A DNA stretch of 64,000 bases, from assembly GCA_946405135.1 (NCBI GenBank), contig CAMJGD010000009.1, forward strand, positions 1-64,000, given 5' to 3'. The notes under the pieces are model-generated. The model saw only the letters and a list, made by a program, of their open reading frames with translations. It made no database searches and was not told where the DNA came from. The stretch is from an uncultured Clostridiaceae bacterium. Its GTDB lineage: Bacteria > Bacillota > Clostridia > Clostridiales > Clostridiaceae. Each line of letters opens with the position of its first letter. The stretch's first letter is position 1. This document shows, one piece after another, positions 43,138 through 51,878 of this stretch. A program made the translations under genes and the position numbers.

Positions 43138-44058
43138 TTATAAGCTATTTAATGCAAAGTAAGCTGCCCCATATATACCTGCATCATTCTTAAGTACAGC
43201 TTGAATTATTTCAGTATGATCTGAGTAAGACTTCATAGCTCTCTCTTTAAATCTTTTATTTATTGCTTGGAAGAAAGATTCTCCTTGAGCAGAAATCCCT
43301 CCACCTATCACTATAGTCCCTGGATCTAAAATATGAGTTATGCTAACCAATCCTGTAACTACATGATATAAAAATTCTTCATAAACTTTGTTAGCAAGAA
43401 CATCTCCTTTATGTACAAGCTCCATTATTTTTTCTCCATTGATATCTGAGTATTCTATACCCTCTTCTTTGCAAGCTGCTTCATACTGCCTTATAAGTGC
43501 TGAAGTGGAAGCATATCTTTCATAACAGCCTTCCATACCGCAGTTACATTTTTCTCCTCTTTCATTGACTATCATATGACCAACTTCTCCTGCACTTCCG
43601 CTTATTCCTTTAAATAACTTTCCATCCGCTACAATAGCTCCTCCAATTCCTGTGCCTAAGGTTATACATACAAAGCTTTTTTTCCCTTGTGCTGCTCCCT
43701 TCCACATTTCTCCCAAAGCTGCTGCATTTACATCATTTTCTACAAAAGCTTTTAATCCAAGTTCTTTATTTATATATTCAGCTAGCTTAGCTCCTGTATA
43801 TCCTGGAAGATTCTCTGTAGCAAACACTATTTCACCTTTTTCAGAATCTACTTGTCCTGCTGTACTTATACCAACTCCATGAATTTCATAACTTTCTTGC
43901 ATTTCTTTAACCTTTTCTACCATAGTTTTAGGTATATTTACTTTACAGTTTTCTCTAGGTGATGGATATTTATCTTTTAATATGATTTCACCTTCTGAAT
44001 TAATTAGTGCATACTTAATAAAAGTTCCTCCTACATCAAAACATGCTATATTCTTCAT
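43138..44058 (-). CDS. ROK family sugar kinase, glucokinase-like
   Basis: The 306-residue kinase has the ATP motif FDVGGTFIKYALI, the substrate/Asp region ENDVNAAALGE, LGTGIGGAI and the ROK zinc motif CNCGMEGCYE. It probably phosphorylates glucose or a related hexose, N-acetylmannosamine being another family substrate. There is no N-terminal helix-turn-helix, so it is not a NagC-type repressor. It lies 39 nt after the GNAT gene on the same strand and may be co-transcribed with it. Confidence 0.9.
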   Translation of the reverse strand: MKNIACFDVGGTFIKYALINSEGEIILKDKYPSPRENCKVNIPKTMVEKVKEMQESYEIHGVGISTAGQVDSEKGEIVFATENLPGYTGAKLAEYINKELGLKAFVENDVNAAALGEMWKGAAQGKKSFVCITLGTGIGGAIVADGKLFKGISGSAGEVGHMIVNERGEKCNCGMEGCYERYASTSALIRQYEAACKEEGIEYSDINGEKIMELVHKGDVLANKVYEEFLYHVVTGLVSITHILDPGTIVIGGGISAQGESFFQAINKRFKERAMKSYSDHTEIIQAVLKNDAGIYGAAYFALNSL

Positions 44059-44097
44059 ACCAATCCCTCCTGAATATATACTAAAAATAATACTAAT

Positions 44098-45237
44098 TTA
44101 TTGAAAATTTATATTATCTGGCCATATAAATGGTATAGGAAATATTTTCTCTAGTATATCTTTTATACATTTACAATGGTCATATTTTAAATTTAATTCT
44201 TTATTACTGCCAAATATAATATCTGTTAAGGTTTGCATATCATCTATTTCTAATACTTCATTTCCATATTTGAATAAGTATTTTCCATGATGCTGCTCAA
44301 AAACAAACTTGTCTAGTACCTTCTCATCTAGGTATTGACTATAATAAGGTTTTAATTGCTCCATAAAGCTTATGAAATCCACTATCTTTATAGTACCAGG
44401 CAATGAAATTTTTTCTTTAATTATAGAAAATTCATTAGCTGCATCCATTATGTGATCCTTATCTGTTGAGTAAAATATAATATGACTTAACTTCTCATCT
44501 TTAATTAAATTGTAACAAGCTTTTATAACTAAAGATCTATCTCCTGCAAATTCAACTATTTCTCCATATCTTTCTTTTTTATCATCAATTATTCTTAATA
44601 TGACATAGGCCTCTTTTCCGCACTCTGAACCTACTAAAAAAATTTTATAATTAAAGTTTCCCCAAGGTGTAGTAGCACCTTTAAGTAATCCTTTAAATTC
44701 TTGGGCCTTTCTATAGAATCTTGTATTTTCCCTATTATATATCTTTAACATAGGATATATATTATCAAAATTAATTATCTTCAATAAAATATCATCATAA
44801 TAGGTGTGCATATCTTCTATTCTATATTTATAACCTATTCCTGTTATGCAGCAGCCTCTCCTTAAATATAATCCTCTTGTACCTGAGACAAGCATTAAAG
44901 GTATAGACTTGCTTTTAAAAATTTCTTCAATGTCATCTAATATTCTAGAAGAATATCCTTTGTTTCTTGCTGTTTCATCAGTACAAACTGCGCCTATGGA
45001 AGCAGCTTTTATAGGAAAACCTTCTATCATAATTTCACTTGGATAAAAGTTTACATCTGCTACCACTTTATTATCTTCTAATATAATTCTTATATTATTT
45101 AGATTATCTTCTCCAAGTAATAAAGGAAACTCTTCACCCATAGTGGGTTTTAGTCCTACAGAGGTCCTAAAACAATTATTTATTAATTCTAAAACGCCAT
45201 TCAATTCATCTTTTCTACATGCCCTTGGTCCTTCCAT
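44098..45237 (-). CDS. GNAT family N-acetyltransferase
   Basis: The 379-residue protein has an N-terminal GNAT domain (about 1-150) with the acetyl-CoA loop DETARNKGYSSRIL. The remaining 230 residues form a second region without a family I recognise, including a possible sterol-carrier-like end as in Eis/YokD-type GNATs (about 285-379, EVLEIDDMQTLTDIIFG). It is cytoplasmic. The start ATG follows GAGGTG. It precedes the ROK kinase gene. The acceptor is unknown; an aminosugar is possible given the neighbour. Confidence 0.8.
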   Translation of the reverse strand: MEGPRACRKDELNGVLELINNCFRTSVGLKPTMGEEFPLLLGEDNLNNIRIILEDNKVVADVNFYPSEIMIEGFPIKAASIGAVCTDETARNKGYSSRILDDIEEIFKSKSIPLMLVSGTRGLYLRRGCCITGIGYKYRIEDMHTYYDDILLKIINFDNIYPMLKIYNRENTRFYRKAQEFKGLLKGATTPWGNFNYKIFLVGSECGKEAYVILRIIDDKKERYGEIVEFAGDRSLVIKACYNLIKDEKLSHIIFYSTDKDHIMDAANEFSIIKEKISLPGTIKIVDFISFMEQLKPYYSQYLDEKVLDKFVFEQHHGKYLFKYGNEVLEIDDMQTLTDIIFGSNKELNLKYDHCKCIKDILEKIFPIPFIWPDNINFQ

Positions 45238-45422
45238 ACTAAAACACCTCTAATAACAAAATAAGCATATAATTAATGATACATCATAAAATAGAAATTT
45301 TCTTTGTTTTTTATAAATTTATAACTAAAAAATATAGATTTGTATGAAATTATGAATTTTCAATCTCTACATAACCTTATTACTATAAAATATTACTAAT
45401 CTGTTATAAATAAAACTCTGTA

Positions 45423-46202
45423 TTATCTATCAAATAAATAAGATTTTAATACTGCAAAAAATTCTCTAATATAGTATGCAGGTTTTATAGCAGCTAATAT
45501 ATCTGTTGAATACATTTTTGTATTTATATCACATCTTTTTGCTAAAAAGTTTGCTCTAAACATATGAAAATTACTTGTTACTATAGTTACAGTTTTAGAT
45601 TTATCTCCTTCAGAATCTTTATCTATTACCTTTTTTGAATATTTCATGTTTTCTAAGGTATTTGTTGATTTATTCTCTTTAATGATAACCCTTTCATCTA
45701 TTCCTTTAGATATTAGATATTTAGCCATAGCTTCTGCTTCTGAAACAGTTTCTCCCGGCCCTTTTCCTCCAGACACCACAATTTTGGCTTCCTTATTATC
45801 TTTACTTATTTTCATTGCCCCTTCTAATCTTTTAGTTAATGTATTTGAAGGCGTATCTCCCCAAAGTCCTGCTCCAAGTACCAATACATAATCTGTTTTG
45901 GAAGTATCCTGATTATTGCTGTAGGCAATGATAAAAGATTCTATAATGATAAACAATATTAGAAAAATACATATTATTATGTTTATAATGTTTTCAAAAG
46001 TTTTAATAAATGGAATATTATTATTTTTTATTATGGACAATTTTATACAGCCCAAAACTGTAACAATTAAGCCAAGCATTATAAGCATCTTAGAAATGCC
46101 GCTAACTATGGGAGAAATACCTATAGAATAAGCAATAATTACAATTCCAACTATTATAAAAATATAGCTCAATATCTTACTAAATTTAGCATTTAAATTC
46201 AT
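45423..46202 (-). CDS. DUF218/SanA-ElyC-like membrane protein
   Basis: The 259-residue protein has three N-terminal helices (about 12-30, 34-55 and 75-98) and a DUF218 domain (about 105-255) with LVLGAGLWGDTPSNTL, VVSGGKGPGE and SNFHMFRA motifs. The family includes SanA and ElyC, linked to envelope integrity and lipid-carrier metabolism. The frame opens at 46217, but GAGGTGG lies 6 nt before the ATG at 46202. It is transcribed alone after the terminator of the nucleoside operon. Confidence 0.88.
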   Translation of the reverse strand: MNLNAKFSKILSYIFIIVGIVIIAYSIGISPIVSGISKMLIMLGLIVTVLGCIKLSIIKNNNIPFIKTFENIINIIICIFLILFIIIESFIIAYSNNQDTSKTDYVLVLGAGLWGDTPSNTLTKRLEGAMKISKDNKEAKIVVSGGKGPGETVSEAEAMAKYLISKGIDERVIIKENKSTNTLENMKYSKKVIDKDSEGDKSKTVTIVTSNFHMFRANFLAKRCDINTKMYSTDILAAIKPAYYIREFFAVLKSYLFDR

Positions 46203-46328
46203 ACTCTTCCACCTCATAACTCATTTACTTTATTTACCTATTTTAATTACTATGATAACATAATTATAATACGTAAATAAATATCTTTTGTACAAAATAT
46301 CTATGAATTAGGTAAAATTTATCATATA

Positions 46329-46365
46329 AAAAATCTCTGAAACTATTATAATTTCAGAGATTTTT
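46329..46365. terminator. Terminator of deoB-pnp-pdp operon
   Basis: Perfect 14-bp arms AAAAATCTCTGAAA and TTTCAGAGATTTTT enclose a 9-nt loop, with T runs on both strands. Confidence 0.88.
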
Positions 46366-46409
46366 ATAATATTAGGGGAAATATTTATCCATATTAAAAA
46401 ATAGATAGT

Positions 46410-47735
46410 TTAAAATTTTTGTATTCCATCTTTAGTTACTATTCCTTTTATCAAAGGCTTTTTATCAACCTTATCTTTAACTATTTCATAAGCATTCAAT
46501 ATTATTTCTTCAGATTGATTTTTCTTATTTCTGTCGTTAGCATAAATTGTAGCAATAGCTTCACCTTTTTTAACGAAATCTCCAATCTTTTTATGGATGA
46601 TTACTCCTACAGAAAGATCTATTTCGCTCTCTTTAGTTTCTCTTCCAGCTCCAAGTACAAGAGCGGATATTCCTATATCATCTGCCTTAATAGCTTTTAC
46701 ATAGCCATCTTCTTCAGCTAATACAGGTTCAACTATAGATGGCACTTTGAACAATTTAGGATCTTCTACATAGGAAGGATCCCCTCCTTGCGCTTCTACA
46801 AGTTCTTTTAATTTTGCTAAACCTTTACCAGACTTTATTATATCTTCAAGTATATTTCTTGCTTCTTTTGAGTCTTTAGCTTTTCCTCCTAGAACCAACA
46901 TATAAGAACCTAAGGTTAAGCATAACTCTGTCAAATCTTCTGGGCCTTCCCCTTTTAAAGTTTCTATAGCTTCTTTAACTTCTAAAGCATTTCCTACAGC
47001 AAATCCTAAAGGCTGATCCATATCTGTTATTACACCTATAGTATTTCTTCCTACATTATTTCCTATGTCTACCATTTCTTTTGCAAGCTCAAAAGCACTG
47101 TCTTCGTCTTTCATAAAAGCTCCGCTTCCTGTTTTTACATCGAGAACTATAGCATCTGCTCCTGCTGCTATCTTTTTACTCATTATGCTTCCTGCTATTA
47201 GAGACATATTATCAACAGTAGCAGTTACATCACGAAGAGCATATAATTTCTTATCTGCTGGAGCTAAATTGGCTGTTTGGCCTCCTATAGCTATTTTTCT
47301 TTCATTTACATTACTTATAAACTGCTCTACAGACATATCTATAGAGAATCCTGGGAAAGATTCAAGTTTATCTAAAGTACCACCAGTGTGACCTAACCCT
47401 CTACCTGACATTTTTGCTACCGGAACACCTGCTGCAGCAACTATAGGTCCAAGTATTAATGTAGTTGTATCTCCAACTCCACCAGTGCTGTGTTTATCCA
47501 CTTTTATACCTTCTATAGCAGAAAGGTCTACTATTTCTCCGCTGTTTACCATAGCCATAGTAAGATCCGCAGTTTCTCTCTTATTCATCTTTTGAAAATA
47601 TATAGCCATCATAAGAGAGGATACTTGGTAATCAGGTATTTCTCCTTTTGTATAACCTTCAATAAAAAAATTAATCTCTTCTGTAGTTAATTCGCCGCCA
47701 TTTCTCTTTTTTGCTATAATATCATACATTCTCAT
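46410..47735 (-). CDS. pdp: Pyrimidine-nucleoside phosphorylase
   Basis: The 441-residue enzyme has [11 protein letters not shown] (phosphate binding), [11 protein letters not shown] and the C-terminal PYNP domain with [14 protein letters not shown]. It cleaves uridine, thymidine and deoxyuridine with phosphate to base and (deoxy)ribose-1-phosphate. The open frame begins with a GTG at 47744, but this codon is part of the AGGTG site; the ATG at 47735 is the likely start. It is the last gene of deoB-pnp-pdp, and its ribosome site overlaps the pnp stop. Confidence 0.95.
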   Translation of the reverse strand: MRMYDIIAKKRNGGELTTEEINFFIEGYTKGEIPDYQVSSLMMAIYFQKMNKRETADLTMAMVNSGEIVDLSAIEGIKVDKHSTGGVGDTTTLILGPIVAAAGVPVAKMSGRGLGHTGGTLDKLESFPGFSIDMSVEQFISNVNERKIAIGGQTANLAPADKKLYALRDVTATVDNMSLIAGSIMSKKIAAGADAIVLDVKTGSGAFMKDEDSAFELAKEMVDIGNNVGRNTIGVITDMDQPLGFAVGNALEVKEAIETLKGEGPEDLTELCLTLGSYMLVLGGKAKDSKEARNILEDIIKSGKGLAKLKELVEAQGGDPSYVEDPKLFKVPSIVEPVLAEEDGYVKAIKADDIGISALVLGAGRETKESEIDLSVGVIIHKKIGDFVKKGEAIATIYANDRNKKNQSEEIILNAYEIVKDKVDKKPLIKGIVTKDGIQKF

Positions 47736-47744
47736 AGCTATCAC

Positions 47745-48563
47745 CTATACTTCCTTTACTATGTTTTCCATAAGCTTTATAAATTTTTCTCTAGCTCTTG
47801 CTGAAGTCTCCATAACTTCATCATGATTTAAAGGTTGCTCTAGTATTCCTGCAGCCATATTTGTCATGCAAGAAACTCCAATAACTTTCATTCCGCTATG
47901 ATTTGCTATTATAACTTCTGGCACTGTTGACATTCCAACAGCATCTCCTCCTAAAGCACGAACCATTTTAACTTCTGCTGGAGTTTCATAAGTTGGACCG
48001 CTCATACAAGCATATACACCTTCTTGTAATTCTACTCCTATTTTCTTAGCTATAGCCTTAACCTTATCTCTTAACTCTGAATCATATGCATTGGACATAT
48101 CAGGAAAACGTGGACCAAAATCTTCAAGATTTCTTCCTATTAGAGGGTTATCTCCTGAAAGATTGATATGATCTTTTATAAGCATAAGATCTCCAGGATT
48201 ATAGTTTTCATTAACTGCTCCTGCTGCATTGGTTACTATAAGAGTTTTAACTCCTAAAAGCTTCATTACTCTTACAGGAAATGTTACTTCTTTCATAGCA
48301 TAGCCTTCATAATAATGAAATCTACCCTGCATTGCTATAACTGTCTTTCCCTGTAATTTTCCAATTACAAGCCTTCCTGCATGACCTACTACAGTAGATA
48401 TTGGGAAATTGGGTATTTCGCTATAAGGATAATATTCTGGATTTTCTATTTTATCTGCTATAGCTCCAAGTCCTGATCCTAATATAAGTCCTATTTCTGG
48501 TTTATATTTAGTCTTTTCTAGTATATATTTTGATGCCTGGTTTAAATTTGTTATTAAATCCAT
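47745..48563 (-). CDS. punA: Purine-nucleoside phosphorylase (PunA type)
   Basis: The 272-residue protein is a trimeric-type PNP with LGSGLGAIAD, VVGHAGRLVIG, MQGRFHYYEGY, TNAAGAVN and VGMSTVPE motifs. It phosphorolyses inosine, guanosine and their deoxy forms. It lies between deoB and pdp in one operon; TAGGAGG precedes its ATG. It is cytoplasmic. Confidence 0.95.
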   Translation of the reverse strand: MDLITNLNQASKYILEKTKYKPEIGLILGSGLGAIADKIENPEYYPYSEIPNFPISTVVGHAGRLVIGKLQGKTVIAMQGRFHYYEGYAMKEVTFPVRVMKLLGVKTLIVTNAAGAVNENYNPGDLMLIKDHINLSGDNPLIGRNLEDFGPRFPDMSNAYDSELRDKVKAIAKKIGVELQEGVYACMSGPTYETPAEVKMVRALGGDAVGMSTVPEVIIANHSGMKVIGVSCMTNMAAGILEQPLNHDEVMETSARAREKFIKLMENIVKEV

Positions 48564-48590
48564 TTGATCTTCCTCCTAAAATGTAATTTA

Positions 48591-49763
48591 TTATTTAGCT
48601 ATTAACTTAAGCATACTTTCTCCATTTTTTATCTTTTGCACATTAAATATTTCTGCTATGGTTTGACCCATATCGAAAAATCCTTTTCTTGTTCCTAAAT
48701 TTGCATTTTCCTTTAAAGCCTTACCATAAGCCAAAAATGGTACATATTCTCTTGTATGATCAGTACCTGGCACTGTAGGATCGCATCCATGGTCAGCTGT
48801 AATGAAAAGTATATCTGAATCCTTCATAGCCTTTATTATTTCTAGAAGCCTTTTATCAAAAGCTTCTAATCCTTTTCCATAAGATTCTGCATCATTACGA
48901 TGTCCCCACTTCATATCAAAATCCACAAGATTTGTAAATATCAATCCTTTTTTATTTTCTTTCATATATTCTAAAGTTTTATCCACACCGTCCATATTAT
49001 CTTTTGTATGAACAGCTTCTGTTATACCTTTGCCTGTGAATATATCCTCTATTTTTCCCACAGCCATTACATTTAATCCATTATCTTTTAAAATATCTAG
49101 TATAGTATCATGAGGAGGAGTTAATGAAAAGTCTCTTCTATTTGGAGTTCTTGTGAAATTGCCAGGAGTTCCTACAAATGGTCTTGCTATTACACGAGCT
49201 ACAGCATGTTCCCCTTTTAACATTTTTCTTGCTATTTCACACATCTTATACAATTCTTCTAGAGGAACAATTTCTTCATGTGCTGCTATCTGAAACACGC
49301 TATCTGCAGAAGTATAAACTATAACCTTTCCTGTTTTCATATGTTCTTCGCCAAGTTCATCCAAAATAGCAGTACCTGAAGCAGGCTTATTACCTAATAC
49401 ACCTCTTCCCGTACTCTTAATAAACTCATCTATTACTTCCTTTGGAAAACCTTGAGGATATGTTGGAAATGCCACTTCTGAATATACTCCAGCCATTTCC
49501 CAGTGTCCTGTTGTGGTATCCTTACCATTTGACATTTCTGCAAATCTTGCATAGCATCCTATAGGATTTTCTACTTTATTTACTCCCTTTATTCCTTCTA
49601 TATTTCCTAATCCAAGCTGTTCCATGTTAGGTATACAGAGTCCGCCTAGAGCTTTTGAAACATTACCTATAGTATTACATCCAACATCACCAAACTTTTC
49701 AGAATCTGGCATTTCTCCCATACCAACGCTATCTAGAACTATCCAAATTACTCTATCAATCAT
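48591..49763 (-). CDS. deoB: Phosphopentomutase
   Basis: The 390-residue enzyme has the alkaline-phosphatase-superfamily metal motifs [13 protein letters not shown] and [17 protein letters not shown] and the Thr region [10 protein letters not shown]. It converts (deoxy)ribose-1-phosphate to the 5-phosphate, linking the two phosphorylases encoded downstream to central metabolism. The frame is open to 49838, but TGGAGG lies 7 nt before the ATG at 49763. A LacI-type operator-like site is 50 nt upstream. The aldolase deoC is not in the window. Confidence 0.96.
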   Translation of the reverse strand: MIDRVIWIVLDSVGMGEMPDSEKFGDVGCNTIGNVSKALGGLCIPNMEQLGLGNIEGIKGVNKVENPIGCYARFAEMSNGKDTTTGHWEMAGVYSEVAFPTYPQGFPKEVIDEFIKSTGRGVLGNKPASGTAILDELGEEHMKTGKVIVYTSADSVFQIAAHEEIVPLEELYKMCEIARKMLKGEHAVARVIARPFVGTPGNFTRTPNRRDFSLTPPHDTILDILKDNGLNVMAVGKIEDIFTGKGITEAVHTKDNMDGVDKTLEYMKENKKGLIFTNLVDFDMKWGHRNDAESYGKGLEAFDKRLLEIIKAMKDSDILFITADHGCDPTVPGTDHTREYVPFLAYGKALKENANLGTRKGFFDMGQTIAEIFNVQKIKNGESMLKLIAK

Positions 49764-49812
49764 AAATCTACCTCCATAAAATAGTTTAGTTATTATTTTT
49801 AATACAAATTTT

Positions 49813-49826
49813 CGAAACCGCTTACA
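49813..49826 (-). promoter_or_regulatory. LacI/CcpA-type operator-like site before deoB
   Basis: On the minus strand TGTAAGCGGTTTCG matches the cre-like consensus TGWAANCGNTNWCA at 13 of 14 positions. It could bind the adjacent LacI regulator or CcpA. Confidence 0.6.
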
Positions 49827-49862
49827 GCATTGTTCCAAAAAGTGTAATAGTATCCAATATTA

Positions 49863-50885
49863 TTACCTTTTTATTAATTTTTCAGAACCTCTTAAAACTA
49901 ACTCTGGTATCAATGTTATGTTTTTTACCTCTTTTAGTTCATTTTCATCTAAGCTTTCTATCAGCATTTTCATCCCTATTTTCCCTAGCTCCACACTTGG
50001 ACCATTTACATAACTTACATTAAGTCCTAATGTATCTAGAATATCTATTCGGTCAAAGGATATTATTGAAATATCTTCAGGTATTTTAAAATTTCCCTCA
50101 AAAATAGCTTTTAAACAACCTAAAGTCATCATATTATTACTTACAAATATAGCAGAGGGTCTATCTTCCATTTCTAATATCTCTTTTGTGTATTTATATC
50201 CGCTTTCTTGTCTGTAATCTCCGTAAAATACGTACTTATCTTCCATTTCAATGTTATTCATCATAAGTGCCTTTTTATAACCAATAAACCTATCTTTAGC
50301 TGGCTTTGAATTCATACGACCTGTTATTATAGCTATTTTTTCGTGTCCTTCTTTAATCAAAGTTTCTACAGCATCATAAGAACCTTTGATATTATCTACA
50401 AATACACCACTAAAACTAGAGTATTTTACATGACCGTCTACCAATACAATAGGTATTCCCATATTCTCTAAAGTTTTTAAATATTCACTGTTAAAATCAT
50501 CTTCCACAGAAGTAGGCATTATGATTATTCCTTGTATTCTCTGTTCTGTAAGCATTTTTAAAGATTTTAATTCTTTATCCTTATTGTCATCAGTATCGCA
50601 CAAGATAATATTAAGATTACTCTCATCAGCTATTTGACTTATACCTTTTATTACTTCTCCAAAAAACGGGTTAGTAATATCAGGTACTAGCACTCCTAAA
50701 GTATTTGTTTTACTTTTAGATAAACTCCTTGCTATAGCGCTAGGGGTGTAATTGAGTTCTTTAATTACTTCTAAAATTCTTTCTCTAGTCTCTTCTTTTA
50801 CATATCCTGAATCATTTAAAACTCTTGATACCGTAGCTAAAGATACTCCTGCTTTTTTAGCTATATCACTAATAGTTACAGCCAT
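49863..50885 (-). CDS. LacI family transcriptional regulator
   Basis: The 340-residue protein has the N-terminal LacI helix-turn-helix (VTISDIAKKAGVSLATVSRVLN), the hinge GYVKEETRERI..YTPSAIARSL, and a periplasmic-binding-like effector domain. The frame extends to 50924, but AAGGAGGG sits before the ATG at 50885 and the predicted promoter is at 50933-50961, so the longer start is impossible if that promoter is used. It lies directly before deoB-pnp-pdp. Nucleoside or pentose control is likely by position. Operator-like sites occur at its own promoter. Confidence 0.92.
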   Translation of the reverse strand: MAVTISDIAKKAGVSLATVSRVLNDSGYVKEETRERILEVIKELNYTPSAIARSLSKSKTNTLGVLVPDITNPFFGEVIKGISQIADESNLNIILCDTDDNKDKELKSLKMLTEQRIQGIIIMPTSVEDDFNSEYLKTLENMGIPIVLVDGHVKYSSFSGVFVDNIKGSYDAVETLIKEGHEKIAIITGRMNSKPAKDRFIGYKKALMMNNIEMEDKYVFYGDYRQESGYKYTKEILEMEDRPSAIFVSNNMMTLGCLKAIFEGNFKIPEDISIISFDRIDILDTLGLNVSYVNGPSVELGKIGMKMLIESLDENELKEVKNITLIPELVLRGSEKLIKR

Positions 50886-50919
50886 TTTAATCCCTCCTTG
50901 TTCCTTTAGAGAGCTCGTC

Positions 50920-50933
50920 TGCATACGTTAACA
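50920..50933 (-). promoter_or_regulatory. LacI-type operator-like site at lacI transcription start
   Basis: TGTTAACGTATGCA on the minus strand is a CG-centred imperfect palindrome, directly after the -10 TATAAT. Binding here would block initiation, consistent with autorepression. Confidence 0.55.
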
Positions 50934-50961
50934 TTATAGAACAATATGTAACTAATTTAAA
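50933..50961 (-). promoter_or_regulatory. Promoter of LacI gene
   Basis: A perfect -10 TATAAT (50938-50933) lies 17 bp from a weak -35 TTTAAA (50961-50956). Transcription would start near 50927. Confidence 0.5.
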
Positions 50962-51030
50962 TCCATATTAATTTAATAATATGTTAATATTTTTTTATGT
51001 ACCACAGGAATATATAATAAATATTAATTA

Positions 51031-51044
51031 TGTTACCGCTTACA
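51031..51044 (-). promoter_or_regulatory. cre-like/LacI-type operator upstream of LacI gene
   Basis: On the minus strand TGTAAGCGGTAACA matches TGWAANCGNTNWCA at all 14 positions. It lies about 100 bp upstream of the LacI promoter. Confidence 0.65.
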
Positions 51045-51131
51045 TGTAATTATATATTATAATATCTTAATAAAAATTTCAATAGATTTTTTATAGAATA
51101 ATTATTTAAATTTATGTTAATAAATTCACTT

Positions 51132-51203
51132 TTAGGAACTTAGTTCTCCTACTATTAAAGCTTCTTTTAACTTTCCTACACAAGCTTCTAAAGCATACTT
51201 CAA
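51132..51203 (-). CDS. Candidate small protein, 23 residues
   Basis: A TTG-initiated reading frame (51203-51201) follows AGGAG at 9-nt spacing and encodes a 23-residue peptide beginning MKYALEACVGKLKEAL and ending LSS. The sequence can form an amphipathic helix. It is preceded by a TTGAAA-17-TATAAT promoter that overlaps a 22-bp perfect palindrome. I do not recognise it. It could be a functional small protein, a leader peptide, or the 5' part of a non-coding RNA. No strong terminator follows; the transcript points toward the LacI gene, 250 nt away. Confidence 0.4.
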   Translation of the reverse strand: MKYALEACVGKLKEALIVGELSS

Positions 51204-51227
51204 ATATTATTCACTCCTAAAAATATA

Positions 51228-51249
51228 ATTATAATAGTACTATTATAAT
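51228..51249. promoter_or_regulatory. 22-bp perfect palindrome over the small-gene promoter
   Basis: ATTATAATAGT/ACTATTATAAT is perfectly self-complementary and covers the -10 and start region. The overlapping 51243-51257 matches the PerR-box consensus TTATAATNATTATAA at 14 of 15 positions, though AT-rich DNA makes chance matches likely. Confidence 0.5.
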
Positions 51250-51270
51250 AATTATTAGGATAATTTTCAA
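51242..51270 (-). promoter_or_regulatory. Near-consensus promoter of small gene
   Basis: On the minus strand TTGAAA (51270-51265) and TATAAT (51247-51242) are 17 bp apart. Confidence 0.65.
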
Positions 51271-51327
51271 AATATTTTTAATAACATTTTCTGTTCTATG
51301 TTAATTTATAAAAGATTAAATTTATTT

Positions 51328-51356
51328 TTGTTATTATGAAAAAAAGCTGATAAAAT
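51328..51356 (+). promoter_or_regulatory. Promoter of acylphosphatase gene
   Basis: TTGTTA (51328-51333) and TAAAAT (51351-51356) are 17 bp apart. Transcription would start near 51363. Confidence 0.55.
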
Positions 51357-51448
51357 AGCAATATAATTAAGAGATAATATCCCTTGAAACACATTCTTAA
51401 ATATTAATAAAATAAAGTATATTGATGAAAACTGTAAGCTAAAAAGGA

Positions 51449-51730
51449 GTGATATTTCTGAATAGATATTCTATTAAAGTAAGTGGAAGAGTTCAAGGAG
51501 TAGGTTTTAGATTTTCTGCTCAATACGCTGCAACTACCAATAACCTAACTGGCTGGGTTAAAAATTGCATGGATGATACTGTAGAAATGGAAGTTCAAGG
51601 AGAAGAAGAGGATATATTACGATTTTTAAAGGAACTAAAAAGAGGCAATAGTTATGCAAGAATAGATGATTTAGACATTAATATAATCCATACTGTAGAA
51701 AATGAAAAAGGATTTAAAATTAAATATTGA
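51449..51730 (+). CDS. acyP: Acylphosphatase
   Basis: The product (90-93 residues) has the full acylphosphatase signature: GRVQGVGFRFSAQ with the phosphate-binding Arg and GWVKNCMDDTVE with the catalytic Asn. It hydrolyses acyl phosphates such as acetyl phosphate or 1,3-bisphosphoglycerate. The start is unusual. The only canonical in-frame codon is a GTG at 51449 that overlaps the AAAGGAG site itself; 8 nt after AGGAG lies an in-frame CTG at 51458, directly before NRYSIKV. A CTG start is therefore possible. It is monocistronic. Confidence 0.88.
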   Translation: MIFLNRYSIKVSGRVQGVGFRFSAQYAATTNNLTGWVKNCMDDTVEMEVQGEEEDILRFLKELKRGNSYARIDDLDINIIHTVENEKGFKIKY

Positions 51731-51784
51731 TTATATTTAATTTTCCCTACAGCGTTTATAATTTTACTTTTTTATAACCAAAAT

Positions 51785-51819
51785 ATAATCTTCATAAGAT
51801 TTTATCTTATGAAGATTAT
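51785..51819. terminator. Hairpin between acylphosphatase and oxidoreductase genes
   Basis: Perfect 15-bp arms ATAATCTTCATAAGA and TCTTATGAAGATTAT enclose a 5-nt loop. T runs are short, but the position between convergent genes supports a terminator. Confidence 0.65.
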
Positions 51820-51878
51820 GCTTTAGAAATTTATTCACTTTTTATTAAATATTATATAAACAAAATCTTAACTTTTAA

